Assembly (NCBI GenBank): GCA_951812925.1
Contig: OX638368.1
Coordinates: 112,305,309 to 112,369,308 of the forward strand
DNA length: 64,000 nt
Source: Calliopum simillimum
Taxonomy: Eukaryota; Arthropoda; Insecta; Diptera; Lauxaniidae
Direction of reading: 5' to 3'
The notes under the pieces are model-generated. The model searched no databases, was not told the origin of the DNA, and was given only the letters and a program-made list of their open reading frames with translations. The position numbers were made by a program, and so were the translations under genes. Positions 22,985 through 34,979 of this stretch are shown piece after piece; positions within the stretch are counted from its first letter, which is position 1; each line of letters opens with the position of its first letter.

Positions 22985-23218
22985 GGGGCCGTTCATATAT
23001 TACGTAATGCAGTTTTCGACCAATTTTGACCCCCCCCCACTCCTAGTAACGTAACAATCTTAATTTTGGTAATTTGAATTTATTGTCGAAAAAAATTATA
23101 AAACCGACGTTACCTTACATAGTTGATGACCCCTCTCCCCATCATGTTGAATTTCGTAACAAAACGTATAACACTCCCTTCTCCCCTTGACGCGCTACGC
23201 AATATGTGAACATCCCCA
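22985..23218. mobile_element. MITE with GGGGCCGTTCATATATTACG TIRs
   Basis: A 234-bp element. The left end GGGGCCGTTCATATATTACG mirrors the right end GCAATATGTGAACATCCCC with a few mismatches. TA flanks both ends (22983-22984 and 23219-23220), consistent with a TA target duplication. The interior has C-rich runs (23032-23040 and around 23135). This TIR type is widespread in insect genomes as a Tc1/mariner-type MITE. It abuts the truncated DINE-like copy at 23226. Confidence 0.75.
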
Positions 23219-23225
23219 TAGAAAA

Positions 23226-23330
23226 CTAGTAAGGGTGTTACCTTTGGCCTGGCCAAACATTAAACACCATAAACTGTAGTATTTTGAAAATTTTGCTTAC
23301 ACCGGAGGTGCCTCGACCTCTTTATTGATT
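23226..23330 (-). mobile_element. DINE-1-like element, copy 2, only the 3' end
   Basis: It begins at CTAGTAAGGGTGTTAC, carries the GGCCTGGCCAAA hairpin, and keeps part of the first tandem unit (GGAGGTGCC) before homology stops. Only the hairpin-bearing terminus of the family survives. Confidence 0.75.
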
Positions 23331-23335
23331 TCCTG

Positions 23336-23530
23336 CACAGTAAAATTTTTAGTTTAATTTTAAAACCAAAAAGTATTTACACAAAACAATTCCAAAAAAA
23401 GTATTAATTTTAAACTATTTTGGTATAATATTATACTTTTTTTGGAATAAATTTTAAACTTTTTTTGGGAAAAAATCGGAATTCAATATCAAAAAAGTTT
23501 AAATCAATACTAAATGGAATCAAAAGTAAG
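23336..23530. mobile_element. AT-rich MITE family, copy 1
   Basis: The left end is CACAGTAAAATTTTTAGTTT. The body contains TTGGAATAAATTTTAAACTT and ends with GGAATCAAAAGTAA. Related copies lie at 37545-37675, 61199-61275, 62268-62570 (inverted) and 63765-63972. At 63972 the opposite terminus reads CTGTG, so CACAG/CTGTG are the likely ends. Confidence 0.6.
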
Positions 23531-26050
23531 TATGTAGTACTTCTGAAGGTTTCCGAAGGGACAACCGAAGATAATTTGACATATAATGTTCCAATTGCAA
23601 TCACTGAGATTTTTAAAAAGTAATGTTTCTTCGGAAAAGTTGTAGCAAATGGAAAAACGGAAACAAACATATGCCTAGCGTAGTGGGTAGGGAGAGATTG
23701 TACTTCTATGTCTCGCAGCTTTTGAAAACTGTTTTAATGAAATATATTTTACGACGATCTTTACTTTTTTATGAACTTTTGATATATTCCGACTTAAGTC
23801 GACACTTATAACTTTTTGAATATATGTATCTTGCCTACTTCAAAATGTTGAACTCTTGGGAACAGTTTTTTGTTGTTGTTATGAATCGATGTTTTTTAAA
23901 TTTGAAAAAATAATCGTACTGTATGGTTGAGTAACTGTTCTTTTTAATACTTTTTGGAACAACTTGATAGTTTTCCATAGAAATATTCCAAAACATCAAT
24001 ATGTTCAAACATCATGACACAAGTGCTTACACTCCTCCGCTTATTATCAATTTTAGCTTAAATTTGTGGTAACTTAAAAATGCAAAAGAAAATACTGCAT
24101 GATAACTCATAAATCTTTCAACATTAATTCCAACAGTCATAGCTATGAAGGCTCAATAATTTCTTTCTGTATTGAACAGTATAATTTATTGGCGCACATA
24201 ATACAAACAAGTATGGAAAATAAATACCAATACTCCACCTCTTATGGAAATTTTAAGGATGTACCAAGAGACACACACACATGCTAATTAAGAATATGCT
24301 GCTGGGGGAGCCTGCAATATCATAACTCGAAGACCATTGTTGGCATTCAAGAAAACATTGGAAATTTTATGAGTTGAGCTATTGAACAATGAAGAAATAA
24401 TGAAGTTAAAGAAGGAATTTACAGACGCATACGACAGCACAGTGAAACAAAAAAAAAAAATAAATTTGCGATCGGATGGATAAAAAAATAATTTTTTTTT
24501 TTTTTGAAAATTTTCGCCCTAAGCTTCACAAGTGTGCGTTTCCACCAACTAACCAATATACAACATAAAACATCAAAAGTTCCCAACACTCCTTATTTGT
24601 GTTTGCGCATGCGCCGCATACTTATTATACTCAACTTGACGATTTATGACTTTCTTTCGAATAGCCAGGCAGCCAAGTAGATACCCTTGCAATTCTTCGT
24701 GCCAAGCGCTCTTTAACGCTAAGATGGAATGGAAATATTGAACAGAATTTATAGCTTCCGTATCAGTTTAACTTCAGAGCAACATAGTTCCATTTTTAGT
24801 CACAAAGTTGCTGATGTGTTGCCATTAAAATTTATGACTAGATGATACTCCTGTTGGATGCTGCCGTATTCGTCGTTGTCTTTTTAAGTCTTCGCATTCG
24901 TTTTCTATTCATTTAACTCAACTTTGTTGGTTGGTTGGTTGGTAATGCGATGTGATAATCACCAGGTTTTACCATTTGTGTTGCACAATCTGCATAGAAA
25001 GAACAGCTGCCCCCTTTTCGCACCACAATATAATATATGGGAAAAAACGGTCGGCCTGAAGGGCGTCACACAGTGATATGGTTCCATCTATTTATTGGAG
25101 AAATGGATGTAATGCGTTGACAGACACACCTACCTCCCATTCGAAGTGAACCTTGTTCTTCAACTGTGGAGAAAGCGAAAAGAGATAATTTATTTTACAA
25201 GAAACACTATGCTGTAGTTTGGAGTAAATCGCAGAACTGGCACCAATCTTGAAATTTTCATGACTTTTGCAGAGGTACGGTAGACAATGGACTGAATTGA
25301 ATAAAGATTTTAACTTGAAATTTGGACTACGTCGAAAAGCGTGTGTATGGATTAACATATTCGCCTCTTAGTATTACATTGCAAGCTTGCATTGCATTTC
25401 TTGTGATCTTTTTGGAAAGTTTATTACTCTGTTTGGCAATTGCAAATATTCGCAAAATGTTTTCATTTAACATAAAAGAATAGTTTCTCATCTGTAATTA
25501 TTTTACAGTTGTAGAACGGTGGCAGACCGAGTTCGCTTAGTTTTTACCGTAGAAATTTGAAAAAGCTGCATTTTATAGAACCATTTCCAAAAACCCCAAA
25601 AATGTTATTTAGTTTCCTACGTACAATCATAATGAGGCATTGGTTCATTTTTTCTATAACAAAATATCACTTTAACTTTTAACTGTGTCTACTTTATCCA
25701 ACATTATTCTATAAAACTGCATTCATTCCATTTTTTTAAATTTTGCTTTCATAAAAGTGCATCTTTTTTTATCAAAGTACCACTGTGAGGCGTCGTGCAA
25801 CAGATGTCAATCAGAGTTGAATTTTTTTATGTGCGTAACATACGAAATTTATTGGAATTGAAGTTTCAGATTTTAGTTCAAGCTGTCTGTGAGCTGTCAA
25901 CACTTGGGCGAAAAAAAAAAAAAATAAAAATAAAGAGAAGCGAAGCGAACAGTTTGGCACTGATCAAACTCTTTGCTGTTTGGCAGTTGGGCAAAATGAA
26001 TGTGTGAGGTGCTGATTAAGTCAATTGAGCCAAACTGTAACCTGCTGCTC
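23531..26050. other. Unique noncoding sequence
   Basis: I see no supported gene. A (TTGG)n patch lies at about 24927-24942. Near 25240-25280 the phrase CTTGAAATTTTCATGAC followed by CAGAGGTACGGT resembles 57545-57600, suggesting a diverged shared repeat. An A-rich run precedes the pentanucleotide tract. Confidence 0.45.
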
Positions 26051-27140
26051 ATTTCATTTCATTTCACTTCATTTCATTTCATTTCATTTCATTTCATTTC
26101 ATTTCATTTCATTTCATTTCATTTCATTTCATTTCATTTCATTTCATTTCACTTCACTTCACTTCACTTCACTTCACTTAACTTAACTTAACTTAACTTC
26201 ATTTCATTTCATTTCATTTCATTTCATTTCATTTCATTTCATTTCATTTCATTTCATTTCATTTCATTTCATTTCATTTCATTTCATTTCATTTCATTTA
26301 ATTTAATTTAATTTAATTTTATTTCATTTTATTTTATTTCATTTCATTTCATTTCATTTCATTTCATTTCATTTCATTTCATTTCATTTCATTTCATTCC
26401 ATTCCATTTCATTTCATTTCATTTCATTTCATTTCATTTCATTTCACTTCATTTCATTTCATTTCATTTCATTTCATTTCATTTCATTTCATTTCATTTC
26501 ATTTCATTTCATTTCATTTCATTTCATTTCATTTCATTTCATTTCATTTCATTTCATTTCATTTCATTTCATTTCATTTCATTTCATTTCATTTCATTTC
26601 ATTTCATTTCATTTCATTTCATTTCATTTCATTTCATTTCATTTCATTTCATTTCATTTCATTTCATTTCATTTCATTTCATTTCATTTCATTTCATTTC
26701 ATTTCATTTCATTTCATTTCATTTCATTTCATTTCATTTCATTTCATTTCATTTCATTTCATTTCATTTCATTTCATTTCATTTCATTTCATTTCATTTC
26801 ATTTCATTTCATTTCATTTCATTTCATTTCATTTCATTTCATTTCATTTCATTTCATTTCATTTCATTTCATTTCATTTCATTTCATTTCATTTCATTTC
26901 ATTTCATTTCATTTCATTTCATTTCATTTCATTTCATTTCATTTCACTTCATTTCATTTCATTTCATTTCATTTCATTTCATTTCATTTCATTTCATTTC
27001 ATTTCATTTCATTTCATTTCATTTCATTTCATTTCATTTCATTTCATTTCATTTCATTTCATTTCATTTCATTTCATTTCATTTCATTTCATTTCATTTC
27101 ATTTCATTTCATTTCATTTCATTTCATTTCATTTCATTTC
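26051..27140. repeat. (TTTCA)n pentanucleotide microsatellite, ~1.09 kb
   Basis: About 218 units of ATTTC/TTTCA on the plus strand (TGAAA on the minus). The 5' third is interrupted by CACTTC and TTAAC blocks (26150-26198), by an ATTTA/ATTTT block (26296-26335) and by an ATTCC pair (26396-26405). The 3' two-thirds are nearly pure, with long runs of about 26448-26945 and 26950-27140 broken by single T-to-C changes. An open reading frame through it is an artefact of the unit and is not a gene. Confidence 0.95.
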
Positions 27141-29819
27141 CAAGATTAATGTTCCTCATCACTATTCATAAAGACTGATATTCGATTTTGCACCAGAACT
27201 GATATAACCTATCTATTAACCATCAACAGAGAAACACGTAAAGTAGTAAGATCTTATTATTTGGCAGTTAATAGTTTGTGATTACAAATGCAAATGTTAT
27301 GATAAAGAATGTAGTCTGAGCTTATGGTTGATTCAATTCTATCTGGACAATTGTAAAATTTTTACAGTTCGACACATCTCTTTAGAGCTTTGTATCTAAA
27401 AAAACGAAACAAATTAGTTACACAAACATTGGACTTGCTTCAAATAATACATATCTGTTCTTTTCTATCGGAGAAAAAGTTCCTAATAAATAACTTGAGA
27501 CCTCCCAGTTAGTCGTTTGAAACTTTAATGTATAAAAAAATTTTTTTCAATTAGCAGCTGTGATATATTTAACGCCGCTGAACGCTATTTCAATCATGCA
27601 TGCATTCATCTATTGGTTATACCAAATGGTGCCGCCGCATATGGCTTAAACTACTTAAGCCATATCGATAAAGTATTCAAAATCGTTGTAGAGAGATGAC
27701 TACTGGTTTTGAACAACAGCAACACAAATGCAGAAGTCCAGAAGGCTTAAGAACGAGTGGCTACACTTTGAGTGCGAATGCGTGCAACTTTTTGTTTTGA
27801 TTTTGTTTTTATATTGGCCATTGGCTATATTGCATTTGTCATTGTTCGCATGTATGTAGGTAAAGTGATGGGTTTAAGTCCTCAGCGCTTGATGGCGCAT
27901 GCAAGAAACGCATTTAAATTGAGCGAGAAAACAAAAAATAATCAAAATGCCATTAAATAGGAGTTTATTATCAAATAAAATAAACTTTAAGCATTTGGGA
28001 TGATCATAAAAGATAATGAAATGAAAAATAAAATTATAATTAAAATAAACTTAATTGCACAAAAGATAGGTGTGCAGTTCAGATTTATCGATGAAAAAAA
28101 AAAAAAGGTTTTTATTTTTATGCAAACTATACACATATGTTCAAGTGTTACTAATTTTGAGTGTTTATTCTGATAAACTTTGCACGAACATTTTTCATTT
28201 ATCACACTTTCTTTGTGTTAAATGATATTCTTGTTTGATTAATTACACTATACAACAGTCAGAAGAGATCTGGAAAGAGCTAGTATATTTTAATCTGCTA
28301 AAAATGAATGCTATTCCTTTTGTAACATCAGGCCAGAATGAAGTTATGAAGAAGCTTTTGACTTAACCTAAAATGCTACATCTCTGCAGCTTAAGCAATT
28401 AATACACAGACTTGCAAGGTTTTATTACAAGACCGCAGAGGGTCATTTTTGTAGGAACGTAGAATCTGAATCCGAGCAGACATGGAAAGAAAAAACATAT
28501 GATAATTACCAGAAATGGGATGTAAAATGCGTGCAAGTGAGAGATCTAGGTGTTTTCGTATACAAAAATTTATTTTCCCGCCAAGGAAAAAAAAAAAACA
28601 CTTTTCACAATTTTCCGGGTGTTATTTCACAATTTTATTTCACTGTTTATATTTTCCTTGAAAGGCACTCCTGAGCTATATTAAAATTTAAGCTTAGTTA
28701 TACGGGTGACAAATGAGCTAATTATGGATGATGGGGATGTCTGTAAGTCGTGAATAATAACCGATCCAAGAATCGTGTAACCACCTCCTCCTTGTGGACT
28801 TGTCGCGTTGCCAGTCTCTGTTTCCGTCCAGACTTCAGGATTGAAGAGAGTCGCACTACCGCTGCATCCTTGTTGTCTTCTACTAACCTGTCCTTGTCTG
28901 TCTTGTTTGTTCACGAAAGCCCGCGCCACCGTTACACTCTCGAGTCAGGTCAGGAAATTCTCCAGAAAACAAAGCCTATGGTCTTAGTCTTGAGTTTTGC
29001 TTGAAAGTCTGAGTTTCGTTCACTGATGGTTAAAATATTTGAAGAACACGTCTTACCTAGTTGCCGGTTGGGTTACTATGTAGAGAGCGATACCATCGCC
29101 CGAACTTGTATTCTACCGTTCCATTTTCATCCATTATCAGCTGTTTCCGTTTATCGATTGGATTTGACAGTTGGCACTCACTGTTTCGGGACCAGAGTTG
29201 CTGTTACACGCGATAATCATGCAATTCTTTTCCATCTATTTGTCAAGCGGTTGCACGATAGTTTGTCAAGTCCGTTGGTTGCGATTGTCCTAAAACTATC
29301 TACCTACTAAAAAATTCTTAGTTTTAAATTAATTCTAGACTTATTTGACTAGAAATTCGTCACCTATTTTAACCTTAATTAGTTCTTAATATGTCAAAAA
29401 CACTTTGAACTTTTATAATTTTCATATACATTTTTACAGCCTAAAAATTGCACAATTATTTTATACAGTTTATTTCGTAGTATTATTTATTAGCATATCT
29501 TTTTTCAATTCATTGCATTTGAAAAATAATTGCATTTTTGAAAACAACTTAAAAAAAATTTATCAATGTGGTAAGTTTTATGGAAATCGAACCAAAACTG
29601 TGAAAATACCGTTCCGTTGTTTAAAGTGACAGCACTGTGGATTACTTCGTTTTTGTTTTAGAGCGTTAAAAAAATAAATTATATCTTCACTAGGGTGGTT
29701 CAAAATTTTTAAAATTTTTCGAATTGTGCTCCCATAATACCAACATCTTTGCTTCGAAGTAAATAAGCACTATGTAAAATTTGGTTAATTTATTTAAATT
29801 TCACAATAAAAATAATAAA
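27141..29819. other. Unique sequence; GC-richer island at 28.7-29.3 kb
   Basis: A perfect 11-bp-arm hairpin (ATATGGCTTAA, 5-nt loop) lies at 27639-27665. The segment 28750-29307 is less AT-rich and stays open in one plus-strand frame except for a single TGA at 29002-29004. The predicted peptide has no domain I recognise. A decayed TE segment (such as an LTR) or a chance frame is as likely as an exon. The phrase AGGGTGGTTCAAAATT near 29693 looks like a foldback end. Confidence 0.35.
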
Positions 29820-30302
29820 CTAGTAAGGGTGTAAAATTTGGCCTGGCCAAACATTAAATACTCTACACTGCAGTATTTTTAAAACTTTCCTCGTATGGGA
29901 GGTGCTACGCCCTCTTGTCCGAGGTCACCCAGTTTTTTTTCAGAGCTTGCATTTATAGTTTTTAGTGTCTGAGTGAAAAACGTTTTCAGTATACGGTTTT
30001 GAAGCTTTTGCTTATATAGGAGGTGCCACGCCCTCTTGTCTGAGTTCGTCTAGTTTTAGCTTAGAGCGTGCATTTATAGTCTTTAGTATTTGAGTGAAGT
30101 TTAATTGGATTATCTACAAAAACTCTTTCATTATAGCATTTTGAAACTTTTGCTTATATGGGAGGTGCCACGCCCCCTTGTCCGATTTAACCCAATTTTT
30201 GTTGAGTGCTTTCATTTATGATTCTTAGTGTCTGAGTCAAATTTGGTCCGAATATCTCGAAAAACGCTTTCAGTATAGCGTTTTGAAGCTGTTGCCTATA
30301 TG

Positions 30303-31001
30303 TATGTATGTATTCTCCTTTAACTCCTAGGAGGAGCATAGGGCCAATATGAAATCTCTCCATTTGTCACGATCCCTTGCGATGACTTTGATCTCTTGCC
30401 ACGATTTTCCCGATTCTTGGATTTCCTTTTCCAACGACCTTTTCCAGTTGGTTTTGGGTCTACCACGTCCTCTACTGCCTTGTGGATTCCACTCAAGGGC
30501 CTGGCGACAAACTTCGCTGTGTGGTTTCCGGAGAGTGTGACCAATCCATCCCCATTTGCGCAGTTTGATCTCGTTTGCTATAGCCTTCTGTTTGCATTTT
30601 TGATGTAGCTCTGCATTTGATATAGTGCGAGGCCACCAAACCTTTAGTATACGCCTTAAGCATTTGTTGACGAATACTTTCAGCTTGTTCGTTAGTTGTT
30701 CAGTAACAAGCCATGTTTCGCACCCATATAACAAAACCGATTTCACATTCGAATCAAAAATGCGCACTCTCGTTTTGGTGGATATAACGGATGAAGACCA
30801 TATTTTGTTCAGTTGAGCAAACGTGCCTTTTGCTTTTGCTATTCTTGAGTTAATATGCTCTTTTGCTCCACCATCCATGGAGATAATGCTGCCTAAATAT
30901 GTGAAGCTTTCGACGTTTTCGATGTCATCACTGCCAGCTCTAAACGTGATGTCATTCCGGTTTGCCTTTAGCTTCATGCTTTTAGTCTTGGATACGTTTT
31001 T
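30303..31001 (-). mobile_element. 5'-truncated LINE (RTE-like) with TSD and microsatellite tail
   Basis: The insertion is flanked by the 11-bp direct repeat TTGCCTATATG (30292-30302 and 31002-31012), which restores the DINE-like unit when the insert is removed. The 3' end, on the left because it is minus-strand, is a short TACA-type repeat (30301-30312) instead of poly(A). Some LINE clades, including RTE, end in a short tandem repeat like this. 3'UTR is minimal. Confidence 0.8.
30327..30998 (-). CDS. Reverse transcriptase C-terminal part of a LINE (partial)
   Basis: An open frame of about 220 codons that continues upstream of the ATG at 30977 in the same phase (VSKTKSMKL). This is the conserved K-T-K-x-M segment just after the RT palm, so truncation lies inside the RT domain. 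Downstream are ESFTYLGSIISMDGG, KSVLLYGCETWL and CLRRILKVWWPR. A WGWIGHTLRK motif and a GRGRPKTNWKR motif follow near the end. This is the familiar thumb and C-terminal layout of LINE ORFs related to RTE and similar clades. It ends at a stop near 30327. No catalytic YxDD is present because the fragment begins after it. The frame is intact, suggesting a recent insertion. Confidence 0.8.
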   Translation of the reverse strand, partial: NVSKTKSMKLKANRNDITFRAGSDDIENVESFTYLGSIISMDGGAKEHINSRIAKAKGTFAQLNKIWSSSVISTKTRVRIFDSNVKSVLLYGCETWLVTEQLTNKLKVFVNKCLRRILKVWWPRTISNAELHQKCKQKAIANEIKLRKWGWIGHTLRKPHSEVCRQALEWNPQGSRGRGRPKTNWKRSLEKEIQESGKSWQEIKVIARDRDKWRDFILALCSS

Positions 31002-31326
31002 TTGCCTATATGGGAGGTGAATATATTTTTTGTATGGGCGGTAGGCGTGTCCGTTGACCGATTTTACTCATTTTCAATCCCCCGAGCTAACTTTGACGAC
31101 GAAGGCAGTGTACCAAATTTCATTGAATTATCTTGCTCAGTTTTCCCAAAAAATGTATTTCAACACACAGCCAGCCACCCAGCCAGCCAAACAGACGGAC
31201 ATGGCTATATCGACTCAGGAGGTGACGCTGATTAGGAATGTATATACTTTCCTATATCTGCCACGCCTCCTTCTCTGCGTTAAAAACGGAAGGGCAAAGT
31301 GAATATTTCTTGGGTGTAGGGTATAA

Positions 31327-32159
31327 AAATGCATATTTATGTTGCAATACTCTGTGAAGTTTGCTGTTTTTAAAAATTTTTTATTTTTTTTTGTTTCAAT
31401 ATCGCTTCGATACCCCCAGTAGCTGCACAATTGCTTCCCGTATTCGCAATAATTAGTTAATTTCATGTGTATTAATGATGTTGCCGCATGTGTAAATTAG
31501 ATTATCTTCCAGTAATTTGCTACTTGTTGACTTGTTGTAACACACAAGTTGGTCTTAAAGCAAAATCCGTAGCCACATGTTGTCTACTCTCCATCACCGC
31601 CGCTGCCTCTGGTGGTGAGTTCGGGTCAGTAGTCTTATCAATCTCAACGTGTAGTAGTCGGTAGTCTTCATAGGTACCACCTGTCTACTGAACTCGTCAT
31701 AATTTTTACTGCTACAGTAATTATTATATTTGTTGAGGTGCTTTTGTATTACTGCGGCGAGCGTATTGTGTTTGTGTTGCCAGTGGCTTTCATTACAAAC
31801 AAAGACGACGACGACGACGACTGCAGCTAACGTTCAGTGGCTTGTTGCTGGTGTTGTCGCTGTTCACTTAAATTAAATTTAATTTAATTAAGAAAAATTT
31901 CTTATTCGTGGTACATGTTGTGTTCTCGTATGTTTTACGATGATGGATGGATGGATGGTTGGACGAATGGGATAACAACTGATGGAAAGATGATGTTTCA
32001 AGTTGACTTGGGCCTTTTGTGTGAGATTTTGTGTTGGCATGTTAATGCAAGTGATCCGCAAGGTAGCAGTTTGAGTTCTGTAGTAGGCGGAAAACTCGTA
32101 AAGCGAAAAATTTCATGTTGGTTTTTTATTTCTGTGAGGAAAACTGAAAAATATAAAAA
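31327..32159. other. Unique noncoding sequence
   Basis: Short simple tracts only: (GAC)n at 31804-31822 and (GGAT)n near 31939-31958. I see no gene. Confidence 0.5.
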
Positions 32160-32794
32160 CTAGTAAGGGTGTAACTTTTGGCCTGGCCAAAAAATAAATA
32201 CCCTACACTGCACTATTTTGAAGCTTTCGCTTGTTGAGATCTTTCATTTATAATTTTTAGTATCTGAGTCAAATTTGGTTCGAATATATCAAAAAACGTT
32301 TTCAGTATAGCGTTTTGAAGCTTTTGCTTATATGGGAGGTACCACGCCCTCTTGTCCAAATTTGCCTTATTTTTTTTCAGAACTTGCGCTTACAATTCGT
32401 AGTATTTATGTGTATTATGGTTGCATTTTCGTGAAAAATACTCCTAAAACTCCATTTTCAATATATTTTTTGTATGGGCGGTAGGCGTGTCCGTTGACCG
32501 ATTTCGCTCATTTTCAATCCCCCGAGCTAACTTTGACGACGAAGGCTGTGCACCAAATTTCATTGAATTATCTTGCTTAGTTTTCCCAAAAAGTGTATTT
32601 CCACACACAGCCAGCCAGCCAGCCAGCCAGCCAGCCATCCAGCCAGCCAGCCAGCCAGACAGACGGACATGGCTATATCGACTCAGGAGGTGACGCTGAT
32701 CAAGAATATATATACTTTTCTATATCTGCCACGCCTCCTTCTGTGCGTTACAAACGGAAGGACAAAGTGAATATACCCTGGGTGTAGGGTATAA
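32160..32794 (-). mobile_element. DINE-1-like element, copy 4
   Basis: A complete but shorter copy with one full GGGAGGT unit plus part of another. The CTAG terminus is at 32160 and the AGGGTATA terminus at 32786-32794. Its CCAG/CAGC microsatellite (32606-32660) is the longest of the copies, about eleven units with one CATC interruption, against about three in copy 1. The element lies 830 bp from copy 3 in the same orientation. Confidence 0.85.
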
Positions 32795-33874
32795 AAATTA
32801 TAGCTGATCTAAAATATTTCGTTTCTTTATTTTAACTTTTATTTGCCATAAAAGTGCAATAAAACTGTCTTATGATCAAGCCTTGTAAGTTCGGCTACGG
32901 CTTGGTTTGTAAGCCACAGTAAGGTGCATTAAAGCCATTTTTAAAGAAAAGGCCCTAAAATAATACTAACGCTCGTTTTTTTGCAAGACCGTCATAATTC
33001 AAAAAAAAAAAAAAACCTCTTTAAATGTGTAGGTAAGTACGCAGAAGAAACCGCCAATTCATGCTGCATTTTTTGTAAAAAAATCATTTTATAAACTGTC
33101 ATTATTGCTCGGCAAATTTTTGTTCAATCTTCGACATATTCTTAGTTGTGACATTATCGTTATAAAAAAGGTTTTTAGAAAATAAAATTGTGGTGATGCA
33201 AATCACATACGCTTATTCGCTCACAAACCGCCGCTTAAACATGCAATTTTCATCCAACCAACCAAACAACTAACCAACCAACCCATCAATCAACCCACCA
33301 ACCACCCGATCAATTGAACTTACAACCAACCAACCAATTATCATGCAACTTTCGCCCAACTACCAACCAACATCGGATAACACATGCGACTTAGCCATGC
33401 AACTTTTATCCAACCAGTGACCGACACAGAACCAACACATGAAAAGCTGGGAATATTCATAAATTTCACATTTATTTACATGATTAGACATAAGTATTTC
33501 ACCCTGGGCCAGCTAAATCTAAAGACATCAACGAAAGTTCCCTTAACTAAGCGAATAAAACTCGCATGTTTGAACTGTCGGCCAACTAAGGTTGCAACAA
33601 ACTGATTATCGTGTCATCAAAGAACTCTGAACGCACCCCAATGAACATTACTTCAGAAACTCACGCAAAGGGGCGGGCGGTCACCATTTCATAAGGGCAA
33701 TGAAGGTATTTCCTGTTTGAGATACTTCTTTCTCTTGGTGGTCGACGCATATGTAAGACGTGATCCTGATTTATTTAATGCATCCAGCAACTTAGGACTT
33801 TTTTAACAACGGGGGCACTTGGGGACAAGACTGTGACTTGTAATTTACGATTATGAGCCATATTGGGTGGACAA
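32795..33874. other. Unique noncoding sequence with CCAA-rich patch
   Basis: 33255-33345 is rich in (CCAA)n, (CAAC)n and CCACC words. I see no coding support around it. Confidence 0.5.
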
Positions 33875-34035
33875 CTGACGGAGAGGCATGGTCTGTGATG
33901 CACTACACGACGGACAGACAGAGACTTTGAACCAGTGACGAAGAGGAATTGTCAGTGATGCACTCCACGACGGATAGACGGAGGCGCAGGACCAAAGACG
34001 GAGAGGCATGGTCTGCGACGAATGAACAGAGACAT
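33875..34035. repeat. 60-bp tandem repeat, ~2.7 units
   Basis: The word GAGAGGCATGGTCTG starts units at 33881 and 34001, with a variant (AAGAGGAATTGTCAG) at 33941: an exact 60-bp period. Shared CACGACGGA-type words support it. Because 60 is divisible by three, a minus-strand frame reads as a 20-residue repeat (SQTMPLR...), but there is no sign that it is a gene. Confidence 0.75.
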
Positions 34036-34763
34036 GCTGGAACTCTACCCGCGGCACATTGGTTCAAAATCCTAAAAAGCTGTCCAAAAGTCGAAAAAAA
34101 AAAGTTTTATTAAACTAACTTTTTATGGAGCGTACCTATTGTCTAACATATATTCATAGACCTCAAAAAATTTATAAGAAAGATCCAGGTATTCTTAAAA
34201 TGCTCTTGGGATCTCTCCAAAAGTACGCTTCTCAGACGAAAAGTTATGTGTGTTAAAAGTAAAAATTTAATGTTCACTGTAAAAATTATGTGACTACTGT
34301 AAAACTCAACCGATTTTAATGTTAGAATGTGGAATCTCTTCCCGAGTAAAAAAAAACAATTTTTAAATTACGGCTGTACAAAGGCTGTACAAGGGCCAAA
34401 TTTCATTACTTTTTTTGGGCTGTACAAGGGCCAAACATGGTGTTTTTGCAGGACATTTGGGCCGTACACGATGCTTCATATGAGCTGAACATGGGCTGTA
34501 CGTGGGCTGTACATGGGCTGTACATGGGCTGTACAATTGAATTTTACTATTGAATTGGGCTGAACATGGGCTGTACATCGGCCGTACAATTTATTTTTTA
34601 TTTTTGAAATGGGCTGTACATGGGCTGTACGTGGGCTGTACGTGGGCTGTACATGGGCTGTACAATTGAATTTTACTATTGAATTGGGCTGTACATCGGC
34701 CGTACAATTTATTTTCTATTGAAATTTATTTTATATGATTTTGGGCGAAGAGAAAAAAATTCA

Positions 34764-34836
34764 AGTGTGGCTGACATCGTTAAGCTGTGCGACTCAGAAC
34801 ATTGATAGCCTGGGTTCGAAACCCAAGGATGGCGGA
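34764..34836 (+). other. tRNA-like sequence (class-II tRNA-derived), arm 1
   Basis: TGGCTGA...GTTAAGC resembles an A box and D arm (GCT pairs with AGC). GGTTCGAAACC at 34813-34823 is a full B box, inside a TGGG/CCCA T-stem. The overall wording resembles tRNA-Leu/Ser genes. The anticodon stem does not pair well and no acceptor stem is clear, so I do not call it a functional tRNA. Confidence 0.5.
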
Positions 34837-34979
34837 AAAAATTTTTTTTTTATTTTTTATTTCTTTTTTTCTGCCATACAAAATTGGCCTGTTGCTTGTT
34901 CTTTTTTAAAATGAAATAACATTTTTTTTTTTTAATTTAACTTTGCATTTCAAAGAATTTTCTTTTTCGGCTTATTTTT

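Larger units (their letters stand above)
29820..31326 (-). mobile_element. DINE-1-like element, copy 3, split by a LINE
   Basis: Same architecture as copy 1, with four ~120-bp GGGAGGTGCCACGCCC units at its hairpin end, a CAGC microsatellite near 31170, and the TATACCC-type terminus at 31315-31326. The element is interrupted at 30303-31001 by a minus-strand LINE fragment. Without that fragment its two halves are collinear with the other copies. Confidence 0.8.

Noticed and set aside
26000..26191. Open frame reading HFISFHF repeats
   Set aside because: It is simply translation of the TTTCA microsatellite.
26051..27140. CRISPR-like array
   Set aside because: No spacers; a pure 5-bp microsatellite in eukaryotic DNA.
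34764..34836. Functional tRNA gene
   Set aside because: The A and B boxes are visible but the anticodon stem does not pair and no acceptor stem is clear.
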